Positions 22,430 through 33,239 of a stretch of DNA of 64,000 bases are shown here, piece after piece. A program made the translations under genes and the position numbers. The notes beneath the pieces are model-generated. The model was given only the letters and a program-made list of their open reading frames with translations. It made no database searches and was not told the DNA's origin. Positions within the stretch are counted from its first letter, which is position 1. Every line of letters begins with the position of its first letter. Source of the DNA: Limnoperna fortunei. Taxonomy: Eukaryota; Mollusca; Bivalvia; Mytilida; Modiolidae. Location of the stretch: positions 24,578,460 to 24,642,459 of the forward strand of contig OX104112.1 of the NCBI GenBank assembly GCA_944474755.1, given 5' to 3'.

Positions 22430-24870
22430 GTTAAACCCACATTTTGGTTGCATCTTTTGGGTGTTAGGAATAATTTTATATGTAAAATATGGTTTTAATT
22501 CCATCACTAATATCCCCAGAGTGATTTTATACATACAAGTATGGTTTTTACTTTTATAGCTCAGGTCTCAGGATTGATATTATATGTAAAATATAGTTTT
22601 TTTTACCATCACTATGGTCACAGGAATGATTTTATATGTGAAATATGGTTTTTAATTGCATTGCTTATGTCTCCAGAGTGATTTTATATGTGAGATATTG
22701 TTTTTATGGCATTACCAAGGCTTCAGGAATGATTTTATATATGAAATATTGTTTCTAGTTGCATTGCTAAAGTCTCGAGATTGATTTTATATGTTAAATA
22801 TGGATTTTAATTGCATAGCTTAGGTCTCCAGAGTGATTTTATATCTGAGATATTGTTTTTTATGGCATAACCAAGGCTACAGGAACGATTTTATATGTGA
22901 AATATGGTTTCTACTTGCACTGCTAAAGTCTAGAGATTGGTTTTATATGTTAAATATGGATTTTAATTGCATCTCTTATGTCTCCAGAGTGATTTTATAT
23001 GTGGCATATTGCTTTTTATGGCATTACCAAGGCTTCAGGAATGATTTTATATATGAAATATGGTTTCTAGTTGCATTGGTAAAGTGTCGAGATTGATTTT
23101 ATATGCTAAATATGGATTTTAATTGCATCTCTTATGTCTCCAGGATGATTTTATATGTGAGATATTGTTTTTTATGGCATAAGCAAGGCTTCAGGAATGA
23201 TTTTATATGTGAAAAATGGTTTCTAGTTGCATTGGAAAAGTGTCGAGATTGATTTTGTATGTTAAATATGGATTTTAATTGCATCTCTTAGGTCTCCAGA
23301 GTGATTTTATATGTGAAATATGGTTTCTAGTTGCATTGGTAAAGTGTCGAGATTGATTTTATATGTTAAATATGGATTTTAATTGCATCTCTTAGGTCTC
23401 CAGAGTGATTTTATATGTGAAATATGGTTTCTAGTTGCACTGCTAAAGTCTTGAGTTTGGTTTTATATGTTAAATATGGATTTTAATTGCATCTCTTAAG
23501 TCTCCAGAGTGATTTTATATGTGACATATTGTTTTTTATGGCATTACCAAGGCTTCAAGAATGATTTTATATGTGAAATATGGTTTCTAGTTGCACTGCT
23601 AAAGTCTCGAGATTGGTTTTATATGTTAAATATGGATTGTAATTGCATCTCTTAGGTCTCCAGAGTGATTCTATATGTGAGATATTGTTTTTTATGGCAT
23701 AACCAAGGCTTCAGGATTGATTTTATTTGTGAAATATGGTTTCTAGTTGCATTGCTAAAGTCTCGAGATTGATTTTATATGTTAAATATGGATTTTAATT
23801 GCATCACTTAGGTCTCCAGAGTGATTTTATTTGTGACATATGATTTTTGATTACACTGCTAAAGTCTTTCTAGTGATTTTATTTGTTAAATATATTGTTT
23901 AATTGTATTGCAAAGGTTTCTCGATTGATTTATATGCAGAATAGGGTTTTAATTCCATCTATATTGTCTCAGGATTGATTTATTATGTAAAATATGGTTT
24001 GGAATTGCATGGTTAAGGTCTCCAGAGTGACTTTTTATGTGAAATAGAGTTTTTAATTTCATTGCTTCAGTGTCATTAGTGATTTTGTATGTTAAATATG
24101 GTTTTTAATTGCATCACTTAGCTCTCCAGAGTGATTTTATATGTGAAATATGGTTTTTGATTACATTGCTTCAGTATCATTAGAGATTTTATATGTGAAT
24201 ATAGATATTAATGGTATTTTAAAAGTTTCAGGATTGATTTTATATGTGAAATATGGTTTTTTAATTCCATCACCATGATCACTATGGTGTCAGGATTGAT
24301 TTTATATGTTGAATATTTTGTTTTAATGGTATTGCCAAGGTTTCAGGATTGAATTTATATGCAAAATATGGTTTTTAATTGCATGGCTAAGGTCTTTAGA
24401 GTAACTTTATATGTGAAATATAGTTTTTAATTGCATAGCTTTAGTTTCTTTAGTGATTTTATATCTAAAATATTCTTTTTAATCACATGGCTAAGGTCTC
24501 CAGAGTAACTTTATATGTGGAATATGGTTTAAGTTGCATTGCTATAGTCTCCTGATTGATTTTATATGTTAAATATAGTTTATATTTGCATTATAAATGT
24601 CTCAGGATTAATTTCATACGTGAAATATGGTTCTTAATTGCATTGCTATGGGATCAGGATTGATTTGATATGTGAAATAAGGTTTTCAATTGCATGGCTT
24701 AAGTAATTGGAGTGATTTTGTATGAGAAATATTTTTTTTAATTGCATTGCAAAAGTTTCTGGAGTGATATAATGTATTTAATATGGTTGTAATTTTATAT
24801 TTCTATTTTCTCAGGAGTGATTTGATATGAAGAAGAGGTTTTAATTTGGGATTTTATGGGTGATTTGTTT
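22430..24870. repeat. 52-bp satellite array, about 46 units
   Basis: Units begin GATTTTATATGTGAAATATGG and continue TTTTTAATTGCATTGCTAAG then GTCTCCAGAGT; starts at 22680, 22731, 22783 and 22835 show a 51-52 bp period. Between about 22650 and 23830 three unit types alternate (ending CTCCAGAGT, CTTCAGGAAT, TCTCGAGATT), a higher-order period near 156 bp. Outer units are more diverged. Confidence 0.9.
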
Positions 24871-25344
24871 TAAATTGTGGATTTGATTTTAAAACGCATA
24901 TCCTAAGATGTAGGCAGCCAAGATTTGAAAACTAATTAATATTATTTAGTGTGAAATTAAAAGTGAAATGTAAATATTAATAATAGATTTAATGATACCG
25001 ACCAGGTGAGTTGTAACAGTATTTATTATTAAATAAAAATATTACAGGTTAATGATTTATACTTTTATATTTTTATTCAACTACACAAAAAATATGATTG
25101 CTCAATCATAATAACAATAACATAATAATAATAGATAATAATAGAAATGTAGGGAGAGCTTCAGTGAAAATATGTAACCACAACGGCTTGCTATACATTT
25201 ACCGAAACGCAGACGGGAAAGAAATCGCGTTCTTTAAAATAGACTGCCGTAGATTTCGTTAACTAATTTTTGGTGATCGTCTAATTGACAATTTGTAACG
25301 AAATGATTAAATAAAGCATATATTTTGACTGTTTGTACAAAGGG

Positions 25345-25640
25345 ACATTTTGTGACTTGAAAATTGAAAAGCAGAGATTTTGTCCACTGGACATTTTTGT
25401 CACGTGAATATTGAAAAGCATAGATTTTGACAATTTTTGTCCACTGGACATTTTGGTCACGTGACAATTGAAAAGCAGAGATTTTGACAATTTTTGTCCA
25501 CTGGACATTTTTGTCACGTGACATTTGAAAGCAGAGATTTTGACCGTTTTTGTCAATTTGACAAAAGCATAGATTTGGACCGTTTTTGTCCACTTGACAA
25601 AAGCAGATTTTTTTCTCAAAATCAGAGATTTTGACCAGAG
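25345..25640. repeat. Right subterminal repeats of the 4.4-kb element
   Basis: About five units of 50-60 bases built from GCAGAGATTTTGACAATTTT, TGTCCACTGGACATTTTTGT and CACGTGACA. They are the inverse of the left block. Overlapping minus-strand frames 25234-25619 are caused by this periodicity. Confidence 0.8.
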
Positions 25641-25709
25641 ATTTGGAGTGGTTTAAGTTAACTTTATGTTATGTTAGGACTGCACCTAACTGTAGTTATA
25701 TATGTCTAC

Positions 25710-25847
25710 CTTTGGAACAGTTATTCTGTTGCCATCCAGCTGCACAATTTCCATGAGGGCAAATTCCGTCATCGTGATGACAACCAGCTCCATTTAAACA
25801 ACTGCATTTAAACTGACATTTCTGCCCAAAACTTCCATGATCGCATT
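25710..25847 (-). CDS. EGF-like exon B of the receptor-like gene
   Basis: A 138-base exon, phase 1 to phase 1 (TTTAG acceptor, GTAGAC donor). It reads ECDHGSFGQKCQFKCSCLNG, then AGCHHDDGICPHGNCAAGWQ, then QNNCSK, with all eight cysteines of its two sister exons. The open frame extends past the acceptor (25696-25911) only by chance. A transposon end lies 15 bases into the downstream intron, which could affect splicing (inference). The intron upstream contains the 37-bp minisatellite. It probably encodes one extracellular EGF-like repeat; ligand unknown. Confidence 0.8.
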
Positions 25848-26536
25848 CTAAATACAAATTATTTATTGCTTCACAATATTTATCCAATTGTCTCTTGATG
25901 AAATCTTTCATTAGTTATGTGTAATCAACAAGCATTTTTGAATTATGTTGAATCAGATATCAAATGTTTCATTCTTCCTACATCCTTAAACGAAAACGAT
26001 GATTACTATTTTTTAATAAAAAAAAAACATTGTAAATGATAACGTCATAACGTTTTCAACAGTGTTATTCTTTACATACATGTATAATTAAGGAAACTTA
26101 GATTAAATGATAACAGCAAAAGCAGGTAAAATGTCACCTTGAAACCACCAAAGCATGGTAAAAGATGATATATGTAATTTATTTTTTATTCAAATTAACA
26201 CAAAAACTGAAAGTAACTAAACGTCGCCATCCTTTGATTGAATGAAGTATTAAAATTATAACCTCTAACCATTTTATCGATTTGCTGATACTAAAAGTTT
26301 CTTGATCATTGTTCCATCACGTTACCATCTTTCAGGATCCATTGCAAGTGATTTATTGTTTTATGAATATCACGCCAGGAAAATAGGCCAAATAATGGTT
26401 CTGAACATCAACATAAGCAGATATCGAGTGTTTTCAGGTAGGAACAATCAATGTCGATTTGAACAGACTGCAAATTGTCTAATTCTGCTTGAGGATGGTA
26501 AACGTAATATTGAATAGTAAAAAATCTTTGTCAACC
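25848..26536. repeat. Intron part of EGF duplication segment B
   Basis: Homologous to 20066-20765. The order of GTTCCATCACGTTACC, GTGTTTTCAGGTAGGAACAA and GATTTGAACAGACTGCAAAT is the same. The plus-strand frame 26302-26517 is not supported as a gene. Confidence 0.65.
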
Positions 26537-27122
26537 GCAGTCCAATGGACGTGCTATCTTGTTCTGCTCAGCCGCAGTCCAATGGACGTGCTATCTTGTT
26601 CTGCTCAGCCGCAGTCCAATGGACGTGCTATCTTGTTCTGCTCAGCCGCAGTCCAATGGACGTGCTATCTTGTTCTGCTCAACCGCAGTCCAATGGACGT
26701 GCTATCTTGTTCTGCTCAGCCACAGTCCAATGGACGTGCTATCTTGTTCTGCTGAACCGCAGTCCAATGGACGTGCTATCTTGTTCTGCTCAGCCGCAGT
26801 CCAATGGACGTGCTATCTTGTTCTGCTCAGCCGCAGTCCAATGGACGTGCTATCTTGTTCTGCTCAGCCGCAGTCCTATGGACATGCTATCTTGTTCTGC
26901 TCAGCCGCAGTCCAATGGACGAGCTATCTTGTTCTGCTCAACCGCAGTCCAATGGACGTGCTATCTTGTTCTGCTCAACCGCAGTCCAATGGACGTGCTA
27001 TCTTGTTCTGCTCAGCCGCAGTCCAATGGACGTGCTATCTTGTTCTGCTCAACCGCAGTCCAATGGACGTGCTATCTTGTTCTGCTCAGCCGCAGTCCAA
27101 TGGACGTGCTATCTTGTTCTGT
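26537..27122. repeat. 37-bp minisatellite, about 16 units
   Basis: Near-identical units GCAGTCCAATGGACGTGCTA + TCTTGTTCTGCTCARCC start every 37 bases from 26537. Only a few changes are seen (A/G at one site, TCCTATGGACAT at 26874-26885, GACGAG at 26918). Because 37 is not a multiple of three and no phase of the unit contains a stop, all three plus frames stay open across the array (26489-27193). That makes long but spurious reading frames. Confidence 0.95.
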
Positions 27123-27514
27123 TTCCTTTTGGCATGCAATTGCTATTGAGCAAATTGAATTGTTTCCGGGGACAGTTTGAACAATTTTCGTAACAGTTTT
27201 TATTGAAATCACTTTGTACACGTTGTAATGCATTGTTTTAAATAAAACAAAAACAAATATAAACATGCAATAGTGAAGGGAATATTCGTATTAAGTATTC
27301 TTTGTCGATTTCCTTATTAAAAAAGAATCTGATATTAGTAGGAGTTGATAAGGAAGTAGCTCGAAAAATCACTAAATATAATATTATGTATCTCTAATGT
27401 CAAAAAGGTAGTAAATACGCATTATTAATACAAATTCTGTCAATTCCAATTTTATAGTCACGCGGTTAATAGACGTTGCTTAATGACGTCATTTTTTTTG
27501 TTATATATATTTAC
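27123..27514. other. Post-array intron sequence
   Basis: GCAAATTGAATTGTTTCCGG at 27149-27168, with GACAGTTTGAACAATT, corresponds to 20792-20835 of segment C, showing that the 37-bp array expanded inside the duplicated unit. Confidence 0.55.
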
Positions 27515-27652
27515 TTTTGGAACAGGTATTCAGTTGCCATCCAGCTGCACAATGCCCATGGGGGCAACTTCCATGAACAGGATTACAACCAGATCCATTT
27601 AAACAATGGCATTCAAACTGACACTTTTGATCAAATCTTCCTCGAGCGCATT
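27515..27652 (-). CDS. EGF-like exon A of the receptor-like gene
   Basis: A 138-base exon, phase 1 at both ends (ATATTTAG acceptor, GTAAAT donor). It reads ECARGRFDQKCQFECHCLNG, then SGCNPVHGSCPHGHCAAGWQ, then LNTCSK. It is the closest relative of the exons at 25710 and 19928, with the same cysteine frame. It is first in transcription order of the three. The plus-strand frame 27476-27712 is its shadow. The function beyond an extracellular EGF-like repeat is not known. Confidence 0.8.
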
Positions 27653-28900
27653 CTAAATATACATATAAACAATAAACATCTAACTTTTTTGATCACCTTA
27701 TATACACGATAGGGATAACTCTAATCATCAAGTTGACAAAACATCCTGCAACATTATATAAAAGTCATGATTCCTATGTTTCAATACGAAACATAGCGAA
27801 TGTTAATTTCATGAATCTTTTGTTTCATATTGCTATATTTAAAAAAAATTAACTTTATTAACCTTTAAAAAGAAGTAAGAATGTAGTAATAATTAAACTA
27901 AGATTCAATGATTATGACAAAGAAAACATAATCGCATAGATCTTTCGAAGACATTTAAACAATGTGAGTATGCGTGTTAATTAATTTATCTAGTTATTGG
28001 CAATTACCTGGCGCCAGTTTTATAAAGCTGCTCAAACTAAAATTTTCCTCAAATTAATATTTTCAGCAATCTGATCGGTAAATTGATGAAAGGGGAAATT
28101 GATGACATACTCAGATTTGAGATGATGTTTTATGAAACCAAGCTATGTTTACTTTCTAATTGCTGCACATTAAAGTAATAAAAGGAACAATTCAAGGTAC
28201 CTTACTGTGAAAACGAAAGCAAAACTTGCTTCATTATTGTCAGGGATTACAAACTGAACGACATTCATAGTAATCTGTCCTATATCCCAATGCATATTAA
28301 TCAAATATTTCTACGTTTGAATTTGCTTTAGAAAATCTAAACTTTATTAAATGAAATGGATTATTATAACTGCAAAGAAAGATATTTTTACGCAAATAAA
28401 AGATTGAATAAACATGACCTATAGAGAGCATGCGCAGGTCTTCTGACACATTCGAAAAAGGAATTTATATGAACAAGAATCCACGGTTACCTTTGCAACG
28501 TTTGCAATAACTGAAACAAAACGCACAGTAAGTTTTCAAACACAATGCCCAGACGAAGCATAAATTTAAAAAACTTAAACGGAAATGAACAACGTGGTAA
28601 AGGAGATCTTTTGAAAGTTGGTTCTTGTTTTTTTGGTAGGTTACAAATTCGGATTCAAACAAACATATTCAGCGCATGAAAAAGCACCGAAAGTGAGTAA
28701 AAGCATCAACATTTGATAGAATGTAAAGTTATTGCCTGTAACCATCTTATCCCGTATGCTAGTTATAAAAGTTTCTTGATCATTGGTCCATCACTTTACC
28801 TTGCTTTTGGATACACTACAACTGATTTTTTGTTTCATTAATATCTCGCTCTGACTATAACCGAACGAGTGTTTTCGTGACATTAAAGAAAACATATGCC
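27653..28900. repeat. Intron part of EGF duplication segment A
   Basis: Less conserved than segments B and C, but TTTCTTGATCATTGGTCCAT (28771-28790) and TGTTTTCGTGACATTAAAG keep the order seen there. A 20-base stretch at 28489-28508 (minus) has strong acceptor and donor signals but no supporting evidence. Confidence 0.5.
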
Positions 28901-29119
28901 ACATTATTTTAGATGACAAATGTTAAATGAGGATAATAACAATATACTAAACACACAGGAATCTGAAAAAACAGAGAATCCACAAATCAAAACCCTAGAA
29001 CCCCCACGCAACAGAACCAAAAGCAAAAAATATATCAAGTACAGAAATCGTCCTGAATTGGTACAGGCAAATTAAATGATTGATTAAACAAGTTTTCGTG
29101 TCATGCCAAACCTCCCGCT

Positions 29120-29745
29120 TTCATTGCTGTAGCGCTCCGACAACATGGAATGAGACCCAGGATACAGCATTTCGGGCAGTTTGGGCAGCGTTAAATCGAC
29201 TAGAAAGAGTCAGATAGTGAAACAGGTTGAGGGTCTGGACCTTCCAGACCTGGCGCAGAGTTTGTTTATTAGCGGTTTCTGCTACAGAAGCGTGATGGTA
29301 TTACAGGTGTTTTCCACCGACAGTATGACGAATTCGCGCAGTCATACGTACAACCACAACTTAATTGCCCAGTGGCACAGCAACGACATCCTTTAACAAC
29401 TTCCTTTACTCTTCTTCCATTTTACACCACCAAAAAGAGTTATTCCAGCAGGACAATGCTTTACCAAAGCTCAACTAACCAGAGAGTTTTTTAATTGGAA
29501 TAACATTAATGTGTCACCATGGCCTTCAAAACGCTGGATTTTAAAAACATCTATGGGACTAGCTGAACAAACGTGTATGCCAACGACAACCACCACCGCA
29601 GGCGCTGCATTACCTGCGACAATTATTGCAAGAGGAATGGCGAAGAACACCTCGCAATAATGCTCGTCCTCTGATAGCTTTCAAACCGAGTAGATGTAGA
29701 ACAGTGCTGGCTTCTTGTGGTGGTCAAACATGTTATTACATGTAA
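29120..29745 (+). pseudogene. Tc1-like transposase remnant, C-terminal part
   Basis: In broken frames the sequence keeps the catalytic-domain landmarks of Tc1 transposases: FQQDNALPKLN (29445-29477), KRVCQRQPPPQALHYLRQLL and QEEWRRTPRNNARPL, ending in the RCRTVLASCGGQT motif (29690-29732). Stops and frameshifts are present, and the N-terminal DNA-binding part is unrecognisable. It is a separate insertion from the 5.3-kb copy, which keeps the other half. Confidence 0.75.
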
Positions 29746-30236
29746 CTTGCAGTTCATGGAAGTGACTTTGAAATGTTATTAATTGACAGTAATTTGTGAT
29801 TTGAACAGGCAACGACTGTTACTTTGCATACAACAAACATTTTAAGAGTATATATTAAGCGTAATTGAAACATCTTGATTTGAATGTCGCTTATTAAAAT
29901 AAATAAAAACCCACAATGCGTTTTTTAAAAGTGTCTTAAAACAATACGGTTTTCTTAATTTTAATCAATTCGATCAATCCGTTATAAATCGGTCAGTGTT
30001 TCGTTAACGGGCCATATTTCTGTAAACAACTTTGTATGTGATTTGAATTCCGAAAATCTTATTTAACTTTCAATCTTTCAGTTACCACGAATAAATAAAA
30101 AAATTTCTTTCATAATTACTTTCGGTAACTATGATGGTGTTTTGAAAAAGATCAAAATGTTTCGATTACTTATTAACTTTTAAAGTGTTTGATATCTTTT
30201 CTTCCAAACTGTAGAACTGCGTATTGGTTTGTTGCT
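29746..30236. other. No feature recognised
   Basis: AT-rich DNA. Confidence 0.4.
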
Positions 30237-30463
30237 TGATGGTTTTTAACGCCACTTTCATCAATTTTTCAGCTTTGTCCAGTTTTAATTGGGGGAAGAT
30301 TCCCGGAGAAAACCCCAACCTGCGGTTGGAAAACTGGCAATCCTTGTCAATTAAGATTGGAGTCGAATACATACTGCCTGCAGTGAGAATCGAACCCGCA
30401 ATCTCAGTGTTAACAGACCCCGTGATCAAACTACGTTGACAACTCGACCACCGAGACCCCCTT
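30237..30463 (-). mobile_element. tRNA-derived SINE, nearly full length
   Basis: On the minus strand the head reads GGGTCTCGGTGGTCGAGTTG, with a B-box GGTTCGATTCTC at 30385-30396. It is followed by the shared body (ATTGACAAGGATTGCCAGTT, CCCAATTAAAACTGG) and the GGCGTTAAAAACC end. This copy best shows the family structure. Overlapping frames at 30166-30641 are not genes. Confidence 0.8.
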
Positions 30464-30689
30464 CGCTTATTGGAAACTGTTTCCAGCGTAAAGAAACATA
30501 GAGATGTTTTCGTGTCCTCAGTTGACTGACAGTTAATACCCATGGGTTTTGGAGGATGTAAAGTTTACAACACAAACATTTGGACGCAGACGGTATAAGT
30601 TGACATATTTTAAAAATACATGCTAAATGGTATGACCTCATTTTTGGCGAAACGTGGGTTTATTTAAGGTGTTAAAAAGGATAAATTGT

Positions 30690-30880
30690 TCGTTCATAAC
30701 CGAGCATGGCATATGTTGTCGACTGGCAGTCAGAATATATTTTCATAGAAGTACCCCATTTCTATATTTGAATTATTGTTTGTTAACTCAGCCTATTTGT
30801 AGCTGGGAAAACGTTAAATGTGCGTAGAGCAACCATCAAATCAATCCATCGATCAATCTGATCATTAAAATTAATTTATT
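30690..30880 (+). mobile_element. SINE-like tail with (ATCA)n end
   Basis: The order GCTGGGAAAACGTTAAATGT then AACCATCAAATCAATCCATC resembles the tails at 42.5, 55.4 and 56.4 kb. Confidence 0.4.
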
Positions 30881-30959
30881 GAAACATTGGGTTATTCATT
30901 TTTAGTTGTGAGCACGTAATTAACAAAAATATTATATAGATATATTAAAAGATACAAAC

Positions 30960-31271
30960 CTTTAAGCTTCAGGTTATAGTATGAAGTAATTATGTTTGAC
31001 TTTGGAACCTGTGTTTCACACATATATTCTCCCAAATCCTCATTTGTTACATTCAATATTGTAAAATTATAAACTCCGTTGCCTATATCTGCTTTTATCT
31101 GAAATCTATTGTTATTATGCGCTGGATTGAGATAAGAACGTGTTGCTATAACATCTCTATTTCGTAGCCACCTGTAAGTTTCTACATTGGAACTTAATCC
31201 ACAGTTAATAACAGCAGTATCTGATATAAAAACATGTATTTCTGTCATATTGGCGTGTATATTTTGAGCAA
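30960..31271 (-). CDS. Immunoglobulin-like domain exon
   Basis: A 312-base exon, phase 1 at both ends (TTATTCATTTTCAG acceptor, GTTTGT donor). It reads AQNIHANMTEIHVFISDTAV then INCGLSSNVETYRWLRNRDV. It continues with RFQIKADIGNGVYNFTILNV and TNEDLGEYMCETQ. The first Cys, the WLR tryptophan and the D.G.Y.C motif are the hallmarks of a V/I-set Ig fold. Several N-glycosylation sites (NMT, NFT, NVT) suit an extracellular domain. It lies upstream of the EGF-like exons in the same phase class, so it is likely part of the same receptor. Sequence upstream of the acceptor in the open frame is intron. Confidence 0.8.
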
Positions 31272-31578
31272 CTGAAAATGAATAATAAAAACGTGACTGA
31301 AACTGCAAATGGAATAAAAAGGGTTTCTTGGGTATGCACTTCACGTGATTGTATTATGCAATATACAACTTATCACATAAAGAAGAAACGATATGCTATA
31401 AATAAAATATCATAACTTGCCAATTAAATTATATCATATAAATAATAACAAAATGAACATGATAGTTTCTTTACAAAACTCAGGTTAACGCCTTCAATGA
31501 ATTACTAGAGCATGTAACAGCCACATGTGTAAATTCTTAAAACTCAAATCTATTACATTAAATTTTGTTCTTATTTAC

Positions 31579-31761
31579 CTATTTGTAATGTGGGACACAT
31601 AAACAGCCACCATAAAATCTTCATTGTATAACGAGTGATTAGTCCTCAAAATATACCCTATCGTCATATGTTCGCACAGCGGCAAATTCAAGTCTACAAT
31701 TAAATCATAAGACATTCCTTCAATATATATTTGGCAATTATGAGTTCTTTTTTTAAATAAT
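31579..31761 (-). CDS. Candidate exon, unknown extracellular sequence
   Basis: A 183-base open piece between a CATGCAG acceptor and a GTAAAT donor, phase 2 at both ends. It reads FKKRTHNCQIYIEGMSYDLI, then VDLNLPLCEHMTIGYILRTN, then HSLYNEDFMVAVYVSHIT. It looks like alternating beta strands with two cysteines. I do not recognise the family. Its phase does not match the neighbouring Ig exon, so a further exon between them, or a different gene, is needed. Confidence 0.45.
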
Positions 31762-32229
31762 CTGCATGTGAGCAAATGAACAGAAAGTTAGCCGTTTATA
31801 TTTATGTTAATTACAATCTAAAAGTAACATTTTCACTTGCTTCCTCCTTTCTTCTATTTTTATTGCGTGAAAGATGTAACTTTACGTTCAGGTCATATTC
31901 TGGTACCGTAAGTTCACGTGGCCTTAAGGACGAACCAAATAGTGAATTTGAATCGCGTTAAACTAATTAGTTATTCTAATAAAACGTTGCCCAAAACTCT
32001 TGCTTGGATTCTACAAGCGTTGTTAAGCGATTAACATCTACTTCTTACCGACGTCAAAAACGATCAACACACTTTATGCCGACGTCATAATAAGAATTTT
32101 AACCTATCTTAGCGACGTCACAATCAACTTTGTACCCTAAATGCCCTACAAGTGCTGCAACTAATAGGTTAGTTGTTGTCGATAACAGTTAATTAATAGG
32201 TACTATTAGAAGCGACATAATTATATGGG
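31762..32229. other. No feature recognised
   Basis: A short run of GACGTCA-containing segments (32048-32115) repeats loosely. The plus-strand frame 31776-31961 lacks support. Confidence 0.4.
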
Positions 32230-32497
32230 AAACGTATATATGCAAGTCTAGAAGATTATGCAACGACACAAATGGCGGTGTTTCTTGTCAAGACTATAGA
32301 CAGTGAAAATGAATAAATAACGTGCGAAAATGAATAAATAACGTAAACAAGTATTAACATATTGATCTTAAACTTTCTCAATCCAACAACTTCTATATGT
32401 AGCTTATCCGTCAGCCACCCGCGGACGCGCCGTTATTTGGCATTGCTCAAATATCCCAACAAGATGTAATAAAAATTACCATGGTGACAAATTCATT

Positions 32498-32541
32498 ACG
32501 CCAGACGCTAGTTTCGTCTATTTAAGACTCATCAGTTGCGT
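32498..32541 (-). ncRNA. Type I hammerhead ribozyme (Penelope-associated)
   Basis: Read on the minus strand: ACGCAA (stem I), CTGATGAG, stem II TCTTAAATAGA closed by the flanking G and C, CGAAAC, a short stem III around TAGC, the cleavage triplet GTC, and stem I partner TGGCGT. All core residues are intact. Stem I pairs at five of six positions. Predicted self-cleavage is after the C at 32504. Its place between two tail units of the retroelement matches the known location in Penelope-like elements. Confidence 0.8.
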
Positions 32542-33239
32542 TTAACTCTAAATGTTTAAGATATTCTTCATTGGGATATGAAGTAATATAAGTCCTCTGG
32601 TATAGTGTACATACACAATAAAGGCAGTTCAAACTTTTATATAAAGGGTCTGAAAAAGCTAACAAAACAATACACTTATTTAGTATCGGATCGAAAAACA
32701 AGACGATACAGCATAAACAAAAAATATTATGCAAGTCTAAAAGATTATTTAACGATACATATGACGTTTTCTTGTCAAAACTATAGACACATACTGACCA
32801 ACGAATGGCCTTAGTTATTGAGTATAAATATAAATAAAAAACGTAAACAAGTCATAACATATTTGACCTTAATCTTTCTCACTCCAACAATTCTATATAT
32901 AGCTTCCCCGTCCGCCACACGCGAAAGTGTTGTTATATATATATAAGTCTAGAGGATTATGCAACGATACAAATATAGAGAGGTTTCTACTATAAAATAA
33001 ATATATTAATAAATACGACAAAATTTTCAACCAACTGAAGGCTTTCTTCAGTGTCAATATAAATCTATAAATAAATGAGAAAATTTGGTGATGTATTCGG
33101 GTCTGATTTTATTGATCTTGAATTTTCCACGATCACAGCAATCAGTCATTACACAATGGGGTACTGTACAGTTGACAGTTGTATAAACAATCTAATCTTG
33201 AGCATCTTTGTTTTCATGAATATATTATTTATTTATATT

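Larger units (their letters stand above)
21261..25694. mobile_element. 4.4-kb nonautonomous DNA transposon with TIRs and TA flanks
   Basis: The left end TACAGTTGGGTGCAGTCCTA, continuing ACATAACATG.TAGTTAACTT, is matched in inverse at the right end 25655-25694 with about 37 of 40 positions identical. Both ends show TA followed by CAGTT, which is the pattern of Tc1/mariner-superfamily TA insertion. Inside lie subterminal arrays rich in GTCCACTGGAC and CACGTG at both ends, two large hairpins (22032-22353) and a 52-bp satellite (22430-24870). No transposase frame is present. The right end is about 15 bases from the splice donor of the EGF exon at 25710. Confidence 0.7.

Noticed and set aside
22833..23096. 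87-residue plus-strand frame
   Set aside because: It is a by-product of the 52-bp satellite, with repeated residues in a shared period.
22430..24870. CRISPR-like regular array
   Set aside because: The units are contiguous satellites without unique spacers, and the DNA is eukaryotic.
25234..25619. Two overlapping minus-strand frames of about 115 residues
   Set aside because: Both are produced by the subterminal repeats of the 4.4-kb element.
26545..27180. Long plus-strand reading frames (up to 211 residues)
   Set aside because: They are translations of the 37-bp minisatellite, open in all frames, with no start context or non-repeat protein.
28489..28508. 20-base microexon with strong TTTGTTTCAG acceptor and GTAACC donor (minus)
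   Set aside because: It is too short to judge and does not keep the phase-1 pattern of its neighbours.
30385..30396. tRNA gene suggested by a B-box
   Set aside because: It is the tRNA-derived head of a SINE; no complete cloverleaf can be drawn.
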